DNA from: Apostichopus japonicus
Lineage: Eukaryota; Echinodermata; Holothuroidea; Aspidochirotida; Stichopodidae
Direction: 5' to 3'
Length of the DNA stretch: 60,000 nucleotides
Assembly (NCBI RefSeq): GCF_037975245.1
Contig: NC_092579.1
Location: forward strand, 21,708,666-21,768,665
A program made the position numbers and the translations under genes. The notes beneath the pieces were generated by a model. That model was not told the origin of the DNA, searched no databases, and saw only the letters and a program-made list of their open reading frames with translations. Shown piece after piece: positions 1 through 12,000 of this stretch; the stretch's first letter is position 1; every line of letters starts with the position of its first letter.

Positions 1-800
1 ATGCAACAAAGGGCATATGTTGTTGCCAAAGTTATTAACCCAGCAAAAAATGTACCCTAATTTTACCGCGGTAAACTATGGTAAATGTGTGGTAAATAGG
101 GTAAATGTGTGGTAAAATTGTGGTAAAATCAACTGCGGTACATTTACCGCAGTTTTACCATGGTATTACTGTGGTAAAAGTACGGTACATTTACCGCGGT
201 AAATTTACCGCAGTTTTACCATGATATTACCGCGGTATAAGTAGGGTAAAAGTGCGGTACATTTACCGCGGTAAATTTACCGCAGTTTTACCCTACTTAT
301 ACCGCGGTATAAGTAGGGTAAAAGTGTGGTACATTTACTACGGTAAATTTACCGCAGTTTTACCATGGTATTACCGCGGTAAAAGTGTGGTACATTTACT
401 ACGGTAAATTTACCACAATTTTACCATGGTATTACCGTGGTAAAAGTAGGGTAAAAGTGTGGTTCATTTACTGCGGTAAATTTACCGCAGTTTTACCATG
501 ATATAACCGCGGTATAAGTAGGGTAAAAGTGCGGTACATTTACTACGGTAAATTAACGACAGTTTTACCATGGTATTACCGCGGTAAAAGTAGGGTAAAA
601 GTGTGGTACATTTACTACGGTAAATTTACCATAGTTTTACCATGATATTACTGTAGTAAAAGTAGGGTAAGTTTATATGGTACATAAACTACATATGTGA
701 AATTCCTACAATTGTGCCTTGATTAACCACAGTAAAAATAGGGTAAAACTATACGGTGCAATTATACTATGGTAAATTTACCATAATTGTACCACAGTAG
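1..800. repeat. 72-bp-period array of palindromic TTTACCGCGGTAAA blocks
   Basis: A tandem array runs from the window edge to about 800. Successive GGTACATTTA (or GGTTCATTTA) landmarks fall at 184, 256, 328, 389, 461, 533 and 605, spaced 72 bp with one 61-bp step. Each unit holds several self-complementary blocks of the type TTTACCGCGGTAAA and ACCATGGTA. Blocks occur in both orientations, so the strand could fold into many hairpins. The array decays toward 800. A related single-orientation array lies at 1640-2125, so the pair may be the subterminal repeats of one element whose left end is outside the window. No gene is seen here. Confidence 0.85.
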
Positions 801-1640
801 AACATATATGGGTCACACTATGAAACATGATGGTACATTTACAGCAATTTTTCCATGATTTTTTCCCATATTTTTGCAATACTGATATGACAAACCTTTT
901 GTTCTACTCATATCTTAATGTTGGCAATATAAATTACCTGTGGATATGAGTTGAATAAAGAAGAGAGACAAACTGCTATTCTTATATGTTATAGTATGCA
1001 TCTCTTTTCCTAAAAAAAAACAAGCAGAGGATAGATACATAGAGAATTCCTTCATGGAATCCCTGATATATTTGAGAGAAGACAACAATTAATTCTTTTT
1101 TCATTATTAGGGAGAACCTAAAAGCCTTTAAAATGAAAAAAGAACTATATAAACTAGCACACATAAGGCATAGGTTCTGTGCCTCAACACTGTGGCACAC
1201 AAAAATTGACCAATCAGTGTCCTCAGATTTGGGTATTCTCTGTCAGGTCCAATAAGTGACTTGACAAGTCTATGTAATTATGTTCAGAGTACTCTTTCCA
1301 TTTAAAACAAGTCTTTGAGGACAATAAGAGATCAAAAGTCCAATCTGGACTACCGATCTAGTCAAAAGAAGAGAGTCAGGAATCATACCAGCTAAATGAA
1401 ATTCAACAAAGCTTTCTCATGTGTGAAACCTCCATGGATTTGATGAATTAAAAACTGATGCATTCTACAACTGAGGACTTGTATGTCAGGCATACAACCA
1501 TTACAATAAGGGTAACAGCATATAGCCAAATCATAATACAGTACACTGATGGGTGAAATTCAAAGGAATATATGGTGTACATGCTAATTGAAATAAGGAC
1601 AAAATCATGCTCATTGCAATGTAAGGTAAAACTGTCCTGC
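801..1640. other. Unique spacer between two GGTAAA-type arrays
   Basis: About 840 bp of AT-rich sequence without repeats lies between the two GGTAAA-rich arrays. Only short chance ORFs are present. It could be the interior of an element whose subterminal regions are the two arrays, but no terminal inverted repeat or target duplication can be seen, because the left end is off the window. Confidence 0.4.
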
Positions 1641-2130
1641 AATTAGTGTAAAATCATGGTAAACTGAGGTAAAACTAAGGTAAAAGCGTAGTAAATCTAC
1701 GGTAAAATTGGGGTAAAATGCGGTAAGGGCGTGGTAAAAGTATGGTAAATTGAGGTAAAACTAAGGTAAAAGCGTGGTAAATCTATGGTAAAATGGGGGT
1801 AAAAGAACGGTTAACTGTGGTAAAAGCGTGGTAAATATACGGTAAAATTGGGGTAAAAGAACGGTAAAACTGTGGTAAATTTGGGGTAAAAGCGTAGTAA
1901 AAGTGTAGTAAAAGCGCGGTAAAAGTATGGTAACACCGTGGTAAATTGGGGTAAAAGTGAGGTAAAACCATGGTAAATTTGTGGTAATTTACTGCGGTAA
2001 ACCGCGGTCTACCGCGTCCATAGGGCCAAAACACCGCGGTAATGTACAACAAATTTACCACGTTTTTACCCCGGTTTTACCGGGGTAAAAGTGTGGTATG
2101 TTACCGCGGTAAATTTGAGGTAAATTTTTT
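1641..2130. repeat. Short degenerate GTGGTAAAAGC tandem array
   Basis: About 490 bp consist of 10-12 bp degenerate repeats around GGTAAA (for example GTGGTAAAAGC, GGGGTAAAAG), mostly in one orientation. Around 1990-2110 blocks of opposite orientation (TTTACC) appear and make local palindromes. The vocabulary is the same as in the array at 1-800. The ORFs here only translate the repeat. Confidence 0.75.
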
Positions 2131-3035
2131 CCTGGGAAAATATGTTCCTTTTGTTGAAAAACATGAAAATACTGGAACTCGTAGTACACAGACGGAATCC
2201 ATTGTGTTGAATAGGTTTGAGGTAACTATAAGTAGTTGTGGTTGCCCCCTCAAGTTGCTCCTCACATGTCCCACCGTGCCCCTCGATCGATGTTTGAGTC
2301 CCTGTAGAACCCTCTTCGATCCGCCAACCCTGTTTTAAAGAGAACATCGGCCGCCCGTTGGTCATGGGACCATGCATGCATGTCAAAGGCCCCCGATTAA
2401 GGGATCACAACACTATAGAAGAAGAAAAGTGGCAGAAAGAGGGAGAAAACGAGGGAAGTGACCTACTTAGAAACCGGCATTCACTGAATTTTCTTTCCCG
2501 GTTTCTAACTGTAGGGTGAGATATTAATGAGATTTAACCGCACACTGTGTGATTAAACTGTAAAAACGATGCCATGTCGTGTGTTGAGGCACCGAAAGTT
2601 ATATGTTTGGCCAAAACTGACCCAAAATGGCCCTGCCCAAGTCACAGCGTAAAATGCAAGGAGTTCACTGGTACTATTTAGCAGGATTTTCAATTTTTTA
2701 ATGCATTTTTCTTGTCTTTTCTTCAAACTTATCAGAGGAGAAGTTTTAATTAAAGTGTCCTTTCCTTCCCTTTGATCTCAACCCACCTACCACTCCTTCC
2801 GAACCTTCACAATTCGATCCTCTGTTTATGGTAGTGCATGCTATTAGTTTTTAATATTTCTATGGTTTATTAGTGGCAGAAACGAGGTATCACCTAAATT
2901 ATATGAGTACACAAGCACCTGAGTGTAATTTCTGTTCCGCGGGATATTCGTTCTGAACTGTGTACACTACCCCATATACTCAGTCATACAACTGTACGTT
3001 TTCGGCAATCCGATTATGGACAATCAGCAGTCACA
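2131..3035. other. Upstream region of the EME1-like gene
   Basis: No gene or repeat stands out. This stretch should contain the promoter and 5' UTR of the plus-strand gene starting at 3036. I see no convincing TATA box or other core promoter element. Confidence 0.3.
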
Positions 3036-6000
3036 ATGGAATCACAAGTGCAAGAAGTTCTCGCTATTTGTCCAAACGTATCGGTTGAAGTGATTAAAAG
3101 AGATCTGTTGATCACAGACAGTGTTTTCAGTACCGTAAACAGAATTTTGGATGGCGTCGTAGAGGTCAGTTTGGATTACGGTGTAGGGTCGCAGTGCCAC
3201 TGACAATCTAGGCTAATGCACCCTAGCCTGTTACACACCCAGCCATTTCAACATAAGACTAGAGTATCCAAATAGGCCTAAGATAGATATACTGTTGATC
3301 ATATACAGTTTAACATGCCTAGGCCTAAGTATCAAGTCAACAGATTATGTGCCTAAGCATGGCACTGATTTGTAATCTTGTTAAACAACCTCTGTAAGGC
3401 TAGGCCTAGCTAGTGTATGCCTATGCCTAACTTAGTTGGGTCTGAAAGTTTTGGCTATTCAATTCAACTACCCTTTGTTGATATTGACAGTATGACAGAT
3501 TCAGGATTGATGTATTGTATCATGAGTATTAACTTGTAGCTTAAACGTCAGTTGCTTTTGTGCAGCAAAAAAAGAGAAATCAGATGGCAGGTCACCTCTG
3601 CAAAAAAAAAACGAGGTGTCACCTAAATACTGCACAGACTATTGTAAATTAACATTAAAATATGTCATTTTTTGGGCTACTTACAGTATATATGCTGCCC
3701 TTGAATTGTTACTAGCAGTATTAGTTTGTCTAGTCCAGGTCATTATTTATTATTTTCCATGATGCTAAAGAGATATCCATAATCAACAGTTCTTTATATG
3801 AAATGGCTTGAAGATGTTGAAAATATATGCAGAATTGAAAATTAAACTGTAGAATTTGATGAGTAGAAAGCATGAAGTATGATGTGGGATTTTGCCAGGG
3901 GGGGGGGGGGAGGAAGGGATGATCTGCCATTCGGGCCTACTGAAAATAACAAGTGCATTGTCCTAGCACATGGTGACATCAGTAATTGTTTTCCTCAAAC
4001 CTCACAGTTGTCAAATGAAGACAGTCATTTCTCAGCCCCGAAACACTGCAGTACAACGGGTCTTTCTTCATCACCAGGGAAGACTAAAATTGTCCAGTCA
4101 CCGTCGGTCTTTTGTTCCGGCTACTCAAGTGACTCCAGCGACGATGATCGATTACTACCCAGTATATCTCTAAATACAAAAGTGAAGAGAACAATACCAT
4201 CTGATCAAAGTCACGTAATTCAAACAGAGGAAGAAGGACAGGAAGATATAGTAGATTTGATTTCTTGTGAGGACTTTGCTGATGATGCCAATGGCATTAA
4301 GATATCAGAAAGTGGAGTTACAACAAGGGAATTAAAACCGGATGGAACAAAGGTGAACTGTGACAGTGTCGAAAACAAAAGTAACCTTTTAAAGATTTCC
4401 GGAAGTAGCAGTCCTTTGGAGAGAACAGGAAGCAAACTGATTTCTGAAGATGATATTTTAGGGAATAATTCTAGGATATTTTTACCAGTCTCTAAGGAAG
4501 CAGAAACATTAGATTTGACTAGAAGTGATTCATCCGATGATGAAAATCAAACTAAACTTAAAAATACAAGAATTGCAATATCAAGTAGTGATGAGAGTAA
4601 TTATGCAGAGTCTGATGGAGAGATTGTGAAGGTGAACTTTGATGCAAATCCTGCGCCTTTAACAAACCAGACAGTCGAAGATAACGAAGCTGCAAACAGC
4701 GCTTCTTTGGAAAATCGGGCCGAGTCGTCGATCAATTATCAGGCTTCAAAGCCGAAGATGATTGAGGTCTCCAGCAGTGATGATTCTGAGGATGAGCTTC
4801 CTTTATGGAAGAGAGTCCAGAGAAAGAAAGATCAGAGTTTACCTGCAAATGTTGACGCTTTTCGGGACAGTGCTTTGTCGAAAAATGAGAAAGTTAGTAA
4901 GACTGGGATTAACCTTTGTCCAGAAAACTCAAAGTTGAATAACCACTCAAACCCAGATCGTTCAAGCTTCTCATCAGATGGAAAAGTTTCTAACGTTACT
5001 TCTCTTCCTTCGGCTGTTGTTGAGTCAGAATCGTCGCAATCGTCCGTTACTTCCAAGGGCGAGAAGAGGAAGATGAGGTCTCTGGAAGAGATTCAGTCAG
5101 CAAAGGAACAAGCCTTGGTAAGAGGCATGTTACAGCAACATGGTTTTTCTTTTTACAAACCAGCAATTTGCATTTCAGAACCAAAATATTTACACCAAAG
5201 TCACACATGTTGTCAGTGGAGTTTACAATTTACTGTAGAAAAAAATTATGAAATATATTTTCTTTTCTCCAAAAAAAATTGCTACCCTTTCACTCTGCCC
5301 AAATTGTTACATACAATGTAGGTTTAATATGCCTTAGTACAGGTTAGTGTGCTATTGACATGTGAACTATAGACATCCTAGACTAATTTGTGATGTCTAC
5401 AAGTGGTGAATTCATATAGACTTTGGAAAGTTGCATTACAAATTAGCAATATCTTTTTGTACTAAAGTTGCACACACAAGCAGCTGCGGTATGCATGAAT
5501 TTCATGTGTCAAAATGAAACTGTAAATCAAGAATGCAGCTTGAATGGAATATAAAGGATAATAGTCACAGTGGTTTCCTTTCAGGCAGATCGTAAAGATC
5601 TCATTTTGTTTTTACATTTTTTATTTCTGTATCTTTAGTCCCAAGATATGCATACATTTCATCCTTAGATTTCATTCCAACTTATTAAAAATTGTCACAA
5701 AATATTACAGTTACTGTAAAGAAGGTTATTAGTGAAACAAAATCGTCTGTAAATTCTGTTTCCTTCTTCTTTTAACTCAGCAAAGACGAACTGAAAGAGA
5801 GAGACAGAGAGAATTGCAAAATCGAAAGAGAGAAGAAAAACAGAGAGAAATGGAGCATCGAAAGGTTTGTATCTGTCAATGAGTAGTATAATGCACACCC
5901 CTAGGGGAGAGATGGTGTGTGTGTGGGGGGGGGGGTACTGTTTGCTCTTATAAATGAAGCAAACAGTCCTGCCCTCCCCCTGTATTATGCTCCCCTACCT

Positions 6001-9000
6001 CTCTTTGCAGATACCAGGCTTGTGTGAATTTTTCTTAAGAGGTGTTAGATAATAAATAGAACCACCTGCTTTTTGTCAAGGTTATGGTTAACAGTGACTC
6101 CCCATGGGCTAGGTTCACTTTCTTATATATTTCCCACGCCTTGAGCACCGTTCTGGGTGGACGGGTGGGCGTTATACAGTAGGTCACCATAACTATGATT
6201 ATTTCTTTGAGAGTTGACTTGGTAGTTTTGAGGATGCGAAGGACCACAGTTCATTTTGAGCCCATTCGGGTGATAATAATTTTTTTCTTTTTTTCTTCAG
6301 GCACTGAGGAAAGCTCACAAAGCATTGAGACCAGAAGAATGTATGAAAGTGAGTTGGTATCTATTACTAGACTTAATCTCATATAATTTCAGTTTCCCCA
6401 GTTTGTTTATATTTGCTCATCATATTTCAATGCAATACTGTAAAATGCAAGGTTTACTGAATGGAGAATGGCTTGATATGTACCTGTCTCTACGTAACTT
6501 CTGGACTTCACTGAACCGCTAGAAAGAAGAACCAAAGAGGTAGAAAGATTGAGAAAGAGAACAAAGCTTGTAAAGCACAGCACAGTTTTAAAGGGTGTGA
6601 AGACTTGCGCAAAAAGAAACGTCTAATGCCGGTAATCTGACCTAGTTTCGAATGAGGTGTAACAGAAGTGTTAGACACCACCATCGATCCCAGAAAATAC
6701 ACACACAGCTTGCTACCGTCAGTAATTAGACACTAGTGTACAGTCAATACATACAGCTACGGTTAATACCCACATTCCCACAACACAGTGTACATATCAG
6801 CATGGACATCTCAGGTCTAGATAAAAGATAACAAGGTATCACGTTTCATTACTGTCTGCATTTTGTAGCGACAAGAAGAAACGTCATTTTGCAAGCAACG
6901 GAAAGTTAACTTATTCAGAGCGCGGCACGCGCTTTGGAGCGAGTCTTCAATGCCTTTAAGGCCATCCCCATCAATATGCTCATTTCTCTTCCTTCTTATC
7001 CATCTAGAATATCACTATCACTGTGGACCGGCCTCTTTTGGAAAGCAAGTGTGGGTCTCTTATTCTACAGAAACTTCAGGATCTAGAGTGCAAAGTCGCC
7101 ATTCTTGCACAACCGATAGAGGGAGCTATTTCATGGTCCAGGCAACAGAATGAACTTAATTTAGGACATGATATTCAGGTTGGAATAATATTCACTTCTT
7201 GCCAATTAGTATCAACTATTTGATTGTGACAAATCAGTGCTCATACATTATTTATGAGAGCGTGGTGGCCAATTGGCTAAGGCGTTGGACTCGTGATCCA
7301 AGGATTGCTGGTTCGATTCCTGTCTAGTTCATTACGTTGTGTCCTTGGGCAAGATGCTTTATCTCACTTGCATCTCTCCACCCAGGGGTTAAATGGGTAC
7401 CTTTGAGGTAACTTGTCATTAGGCGCAGTATATAACTGCAGCCGCCTGGAGGGATTGTCTCTGGGACAGGTTATCATTGACTAGGGGTAATATAATGTCT
7501 GTAAAGCGCTTTGAGAACTATCGCTGGTGTACAGCGCTATATAAAAAAAAGCAAATGAAAAATAAAATAAAAGGTAGGGTGAGGGAAAGACCTGGAGGGG
7601 GTGGCCAGGGGGGGGAGGTGGGTTAATGGGGAAAATTGGGAGGTGTGATCTAGCCTGATTTCCTCATTGGTAACTGTTTGTTTAGGTTCGGTTCAACAGA
7701 TGGTGACCAAAATATATGTATACAAATATGTCATGAAAACAGTGTGAGTTAGGGAGGTTAGTTAATAGAGAGATACTTAAAGAGAGACAAACATATTTTC
7801 TTTTCTTTACCATCGTAGCTTGGGAACCTGACCAAGACAGTGGTAGAAGAGGAGACCTTGCTCATCACGAGAATGGATCAATTTGTTCATTTTTTACATG
7901 CAACAACTCAGGTACTATAGATTATCAGTGCTCATCAGTTAGTCGATGTAGTCATAAAATTATGTTACAAAGTAAACTTAAGATAATGTAATCATGTAAA
8001 CTCAAGATAAATGTAATTATGTAAAACTTGAACATCTTAGAATTTTTACAGAATATTGTTTGAGTTAACTCAAGTGATTTAGGCAATGGGTTGTAGCTAT
8101 TAAAGTGGGCCAAAGTCTTCGAAGACTGGTTTCAATCCAGTTTTGGCCAGTGAATCCTCTGCTCTTTCAATGTATATTTATTATTTCTTTGTACATTTTC
8201 TGGTTTCATATCTTCATATAAATACTGACAAACACATTATTGACAATATCTTGAATCTATCTGTTGCTCCCAGGAGAGGCTCGGTGGAATAGTGGATGGC
8301 GAAACCCTCGATATGCACACCAGAAGGTGCATCCAAACTCTTGGCGGGAAATCAATGACCTACATAGTCTCAGGAGTGCAACAGTATTTCAGGTAACAAA
8401 ATGAAAATATGATTGTAAATGTCACTATTTCTTTTAGAGCATTTTTATTCCTTGCTACTCCTGATAATTTTAATAATTGTGGCAACAATTTGGATTGAAA
8501 CTTCATTTCAGATATACTTTCCTCAGCAGAGTAAAGGTCATGAGAATCAACTTGGAGGGACCTTGTCCTTAGAGGGGACAATAATGCATTCCATCATTTC
8601 CCCAAACTTTTTCAGGTTTGAAGTCCCTAATGGAGGTTCACTGTGGAACTTTACATCTGGTTTTTCTAAATTTTTTAACCTACATCCCCAACTCAGATAA
8701 CTAAAACCATCTATACATAAGTCTTAGCAATTCACTTTTGTTCAGTATGCATTTGCAGATCTGTAAAAACCTCTGTGTGGGGCCCAAAAAATGGCCCGCA
8801 AGTCACATTTTCCCCATCCGTGCAAAGGTCTTTCAACTCCTTCCCCAACTTCCCCAACTCACACTACATGTCCCCTTCCCCCCTCTCCCCTCCCCGCTTC
8901 AACCCCACCCCTTTGAAAAGGCAAATCAAGTCCTTTTGTAAAGACTTCATATTATGATAATCAGGATGTTTCAGATATCCTATCTTGTATTTCTGTTGAA

Positions 9001-12000
9001 ATTCAGTGTTACCAGGTAGAAAAATAGTCTCAAGATGTGTTCCTTGGGGTTGACAGTTTAGACAAGGGAATGTTTTACAGTTTTAACTCAGTCACTGTAG
9101 GCAACAAAAATGAAATGTGACAGACGATTTGAAAATGTCTGGTATTTATGCAGGTTTTATTTGATCCTCCTCTCTCCAATCTGTCCAGTTTACTTTTAGT
9201 TGTTTTTATGTTGTTTTTATGTTGTTTTTATGTTTATTCAGCCTTTAAAAATGATCCTGCTAGGATCAAAATGTAAGGCCCTCCTACTTTAACACTGTAA
9301 ACTTTCTTTGGCACAGGGTAATTTTAACATAAACACAGAAGAGTAAAATTGGAGAGAACAATAGGTAATTGGTGAAATTAAACACTTATTGTAAACAACA
9401 TTGTCTTGTCTTTCAAGTTCAGGTCAATTGCATTTAATTGCATACATAATGTAATAATATATAAAACTGTTGAGATTTGGCTCTAAGGTCCCTCTGTTTT
9501 TCTCAGGAATAGTAAAAATCGCCATCAGAGGAACTTTAGGTCTGCCGTGCTGGGCAGTGAAGACAACAATAAGAAGACCAAGAGAGGAAGGAAGAAAGCT
9601 AATCTGGATAATCTCCCCGACGTTTCAAGAGTTCAGATGGAGGAAGTAAGTTTTCTGCAAATATAGTTTATAGAAATTTCAAATGTTAGATACATCTCAG
9701 GGCATGAATTTACTTACACATTGAAAGAACACAAAACTAATTTTTGTTGGAATATTGTAGTACATTACAGTACTAACCTTTTAATGAACTCCAAAAATTT
9801 TTACAAAATGAGTGAAATGGATATTGCTGTGACAGAGAAATTGACACACAACGAAAACAACATTGTTCTACACTGCAAGTTAGAAACTGTCAATAAACTC
9901 TTCTTCCCTAGAGTTAGTCATTGGTGGTTGACAACTAAATTCATTTTGTCGGACTGCAAGTTAGAAACTGTCAATATACTCTTCTTCCTAGAGTTAGTGG
10001 TAGGTGGTTGACAACTAAATTGATTTTTGTCGGACTGCAAGTTAGAAACTGTCAATAAACTCTTCTTCCTAGAGTTAGTCATAGGTGGTTGACAACTAAA
10101 TTAATTTTGATCAGTTTAACCATCCTTTACAGTATGCGGATCACAATAGGCTCTCTGTGATGTCATAGTGGCAGGTGTTTGTAATTTTTTTTTTCACAAT
10201 ACCGTCCGTCGTTGATTTCTACTGGAAATGGTGTCACAGTTGTACATAATAAATAGATAAAATGAAAAGACATTTCCTGGTCAGTTTGTCATTCAGTTTC
10301 AATTTATTCTCTTTATCTCCACAAAAAGAGGTACAAGAGACTTACATAGAATTAAATTTATAAATGAATGCATAACAACACTCTTGCTGTTGCCAGATGC
10401 CTAAATAAACTTTCACCAAACTATAAATATATGTATACAGTTATCATTGCAAGTGACAAAGTGACTATTAGGATATGATTTGAAACTGAAGAATTTACAA
10501 TAAGCGTAAGAGTTTGAAAACAACTCTATAAAATATATGTATGATTGTACTTGAAAAAAAATACTATCAGGATATTGTTTTCACCTAAAGTATTAACAGT
10601 AGGCATAGAGTTTGATGATAAAACGTCTGCCACATGAATGTCCCTTTTTCAATGACAACTTTTCGCTATGGTTGCTGCGAGCTGCCCACAAAATGCCCTT
10701 CGTTGTTATGTTACACTTTTTGGTATGTTCACTTTGGTCATTACCATTTCATAGTCACTGCAATGTACAATGCTGTGATATGCCACATACTGTTTGGTAC
10801 TACATTGCTATGTACTTTTAATTTCTGTTTGTTTGTTTGTTCTATATCCCTATCCAGGCCCTCGTTGACCTCCAGTTGCAGATAGGATGCAATGTACGTT
10901 TCTGTGAGACTCCAGATGCTGTGTCTGACTTCATCGCTATGTTCACCAAAGCTGTTGCAGAGAAACCTTTCAAGTGAGCCCGTTGATAATCTTTTATTTT
11001 TAGGAAGACTCAGTTCCTTGTTCCAAATTTTGTCCCATTTTGTGTCATATATGATAATTGGTTTGTGTAAAATTATCCAAAGAAGAGTCAGTTTGATTTA
11101 TAGTAATGAAGAAGTTGCGAGGTAAAGAGGAAGAGGATCCTACTTCAATAAACCTCTTCAGTCAATCAAAGTTGAAGGTATCAATGTCCTAACATTAATT
11201 GTGATACATATATTAGAGGCTGGTAAGAGTGGTCAGTGTAGGTTGTATTTCTGTACCATTTTGCTTATGAGAAATGACCATTCAAAAAATCATAGAAGCT
11301 CATCGATTAAAGTGGCTGTTCTACAGAGTCTAGCTCATAGAGTACAGATGACCTTTACACAGATTGGACTGCTGCATGCTCCAAAACAATGGGGTGGGGG
11401 GGGGGGAATTGTTCTATTGTGACATGTCATTCTCAATGTGTTTTCTTTCATTTTGTCTATGACAGGAAGCAGAGGGACAAAGCCACTTTTTCATTTCATG
11501 TTAATAGCGAATGGGCGGGAGGAGCCAAAGTTGCCAAGAATGGCAGCGGCTTGATAAAAGTCTGGAAACAACAGCTGCAGCAGTTCAGGAATGTCAGTCC
11601 AGAGATGGCTACAGCAGTTATCAACCAATATCCATCCCCACAACTACTTCTGCAGGTACCGTAAAACATCCTACTACCACCTTAAAAGATTTACTAACTC
11701 AGCTTGTATGCCAGTATCCATTTAAACAGTTACTTTAGTACTTAGTCAAATGTCCTACCATATCATGTAACTCATCCACCATGTTGGCCATTATTTAACC
11801 ATGCACATAATGCTGTAAATAACTTGTCCTAACCTAATAAACATCAGGACATCTAGTTTCAGTTTATTTATTTCCAGTATAAATATAAATATTTATAATA
11901 AAAAAATCAAAAAGTACTTTCTCTTTAGAGGTCTGTCTTGTTATCTGCAAAGGGAAATACCCAGTCACGTACGTATGTGACAAGTGTTTTGCATTCTGAT

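Noticed and set aside
1783-2386. ORFs of 92-106 codons with FTPILP/FYRSF repeats
   Set aside because: Translation of the GGTAAA repeat and its flank; no start context, splice sites or known domain.
8070-8150. Possible tRNA-like sequence (GGTTTCAATCC) in EME1 intron 6
   Set aside because: Only a weak box B and no box A; too degenerate to support. A similar weak match near 12070-12125 was also dropped.
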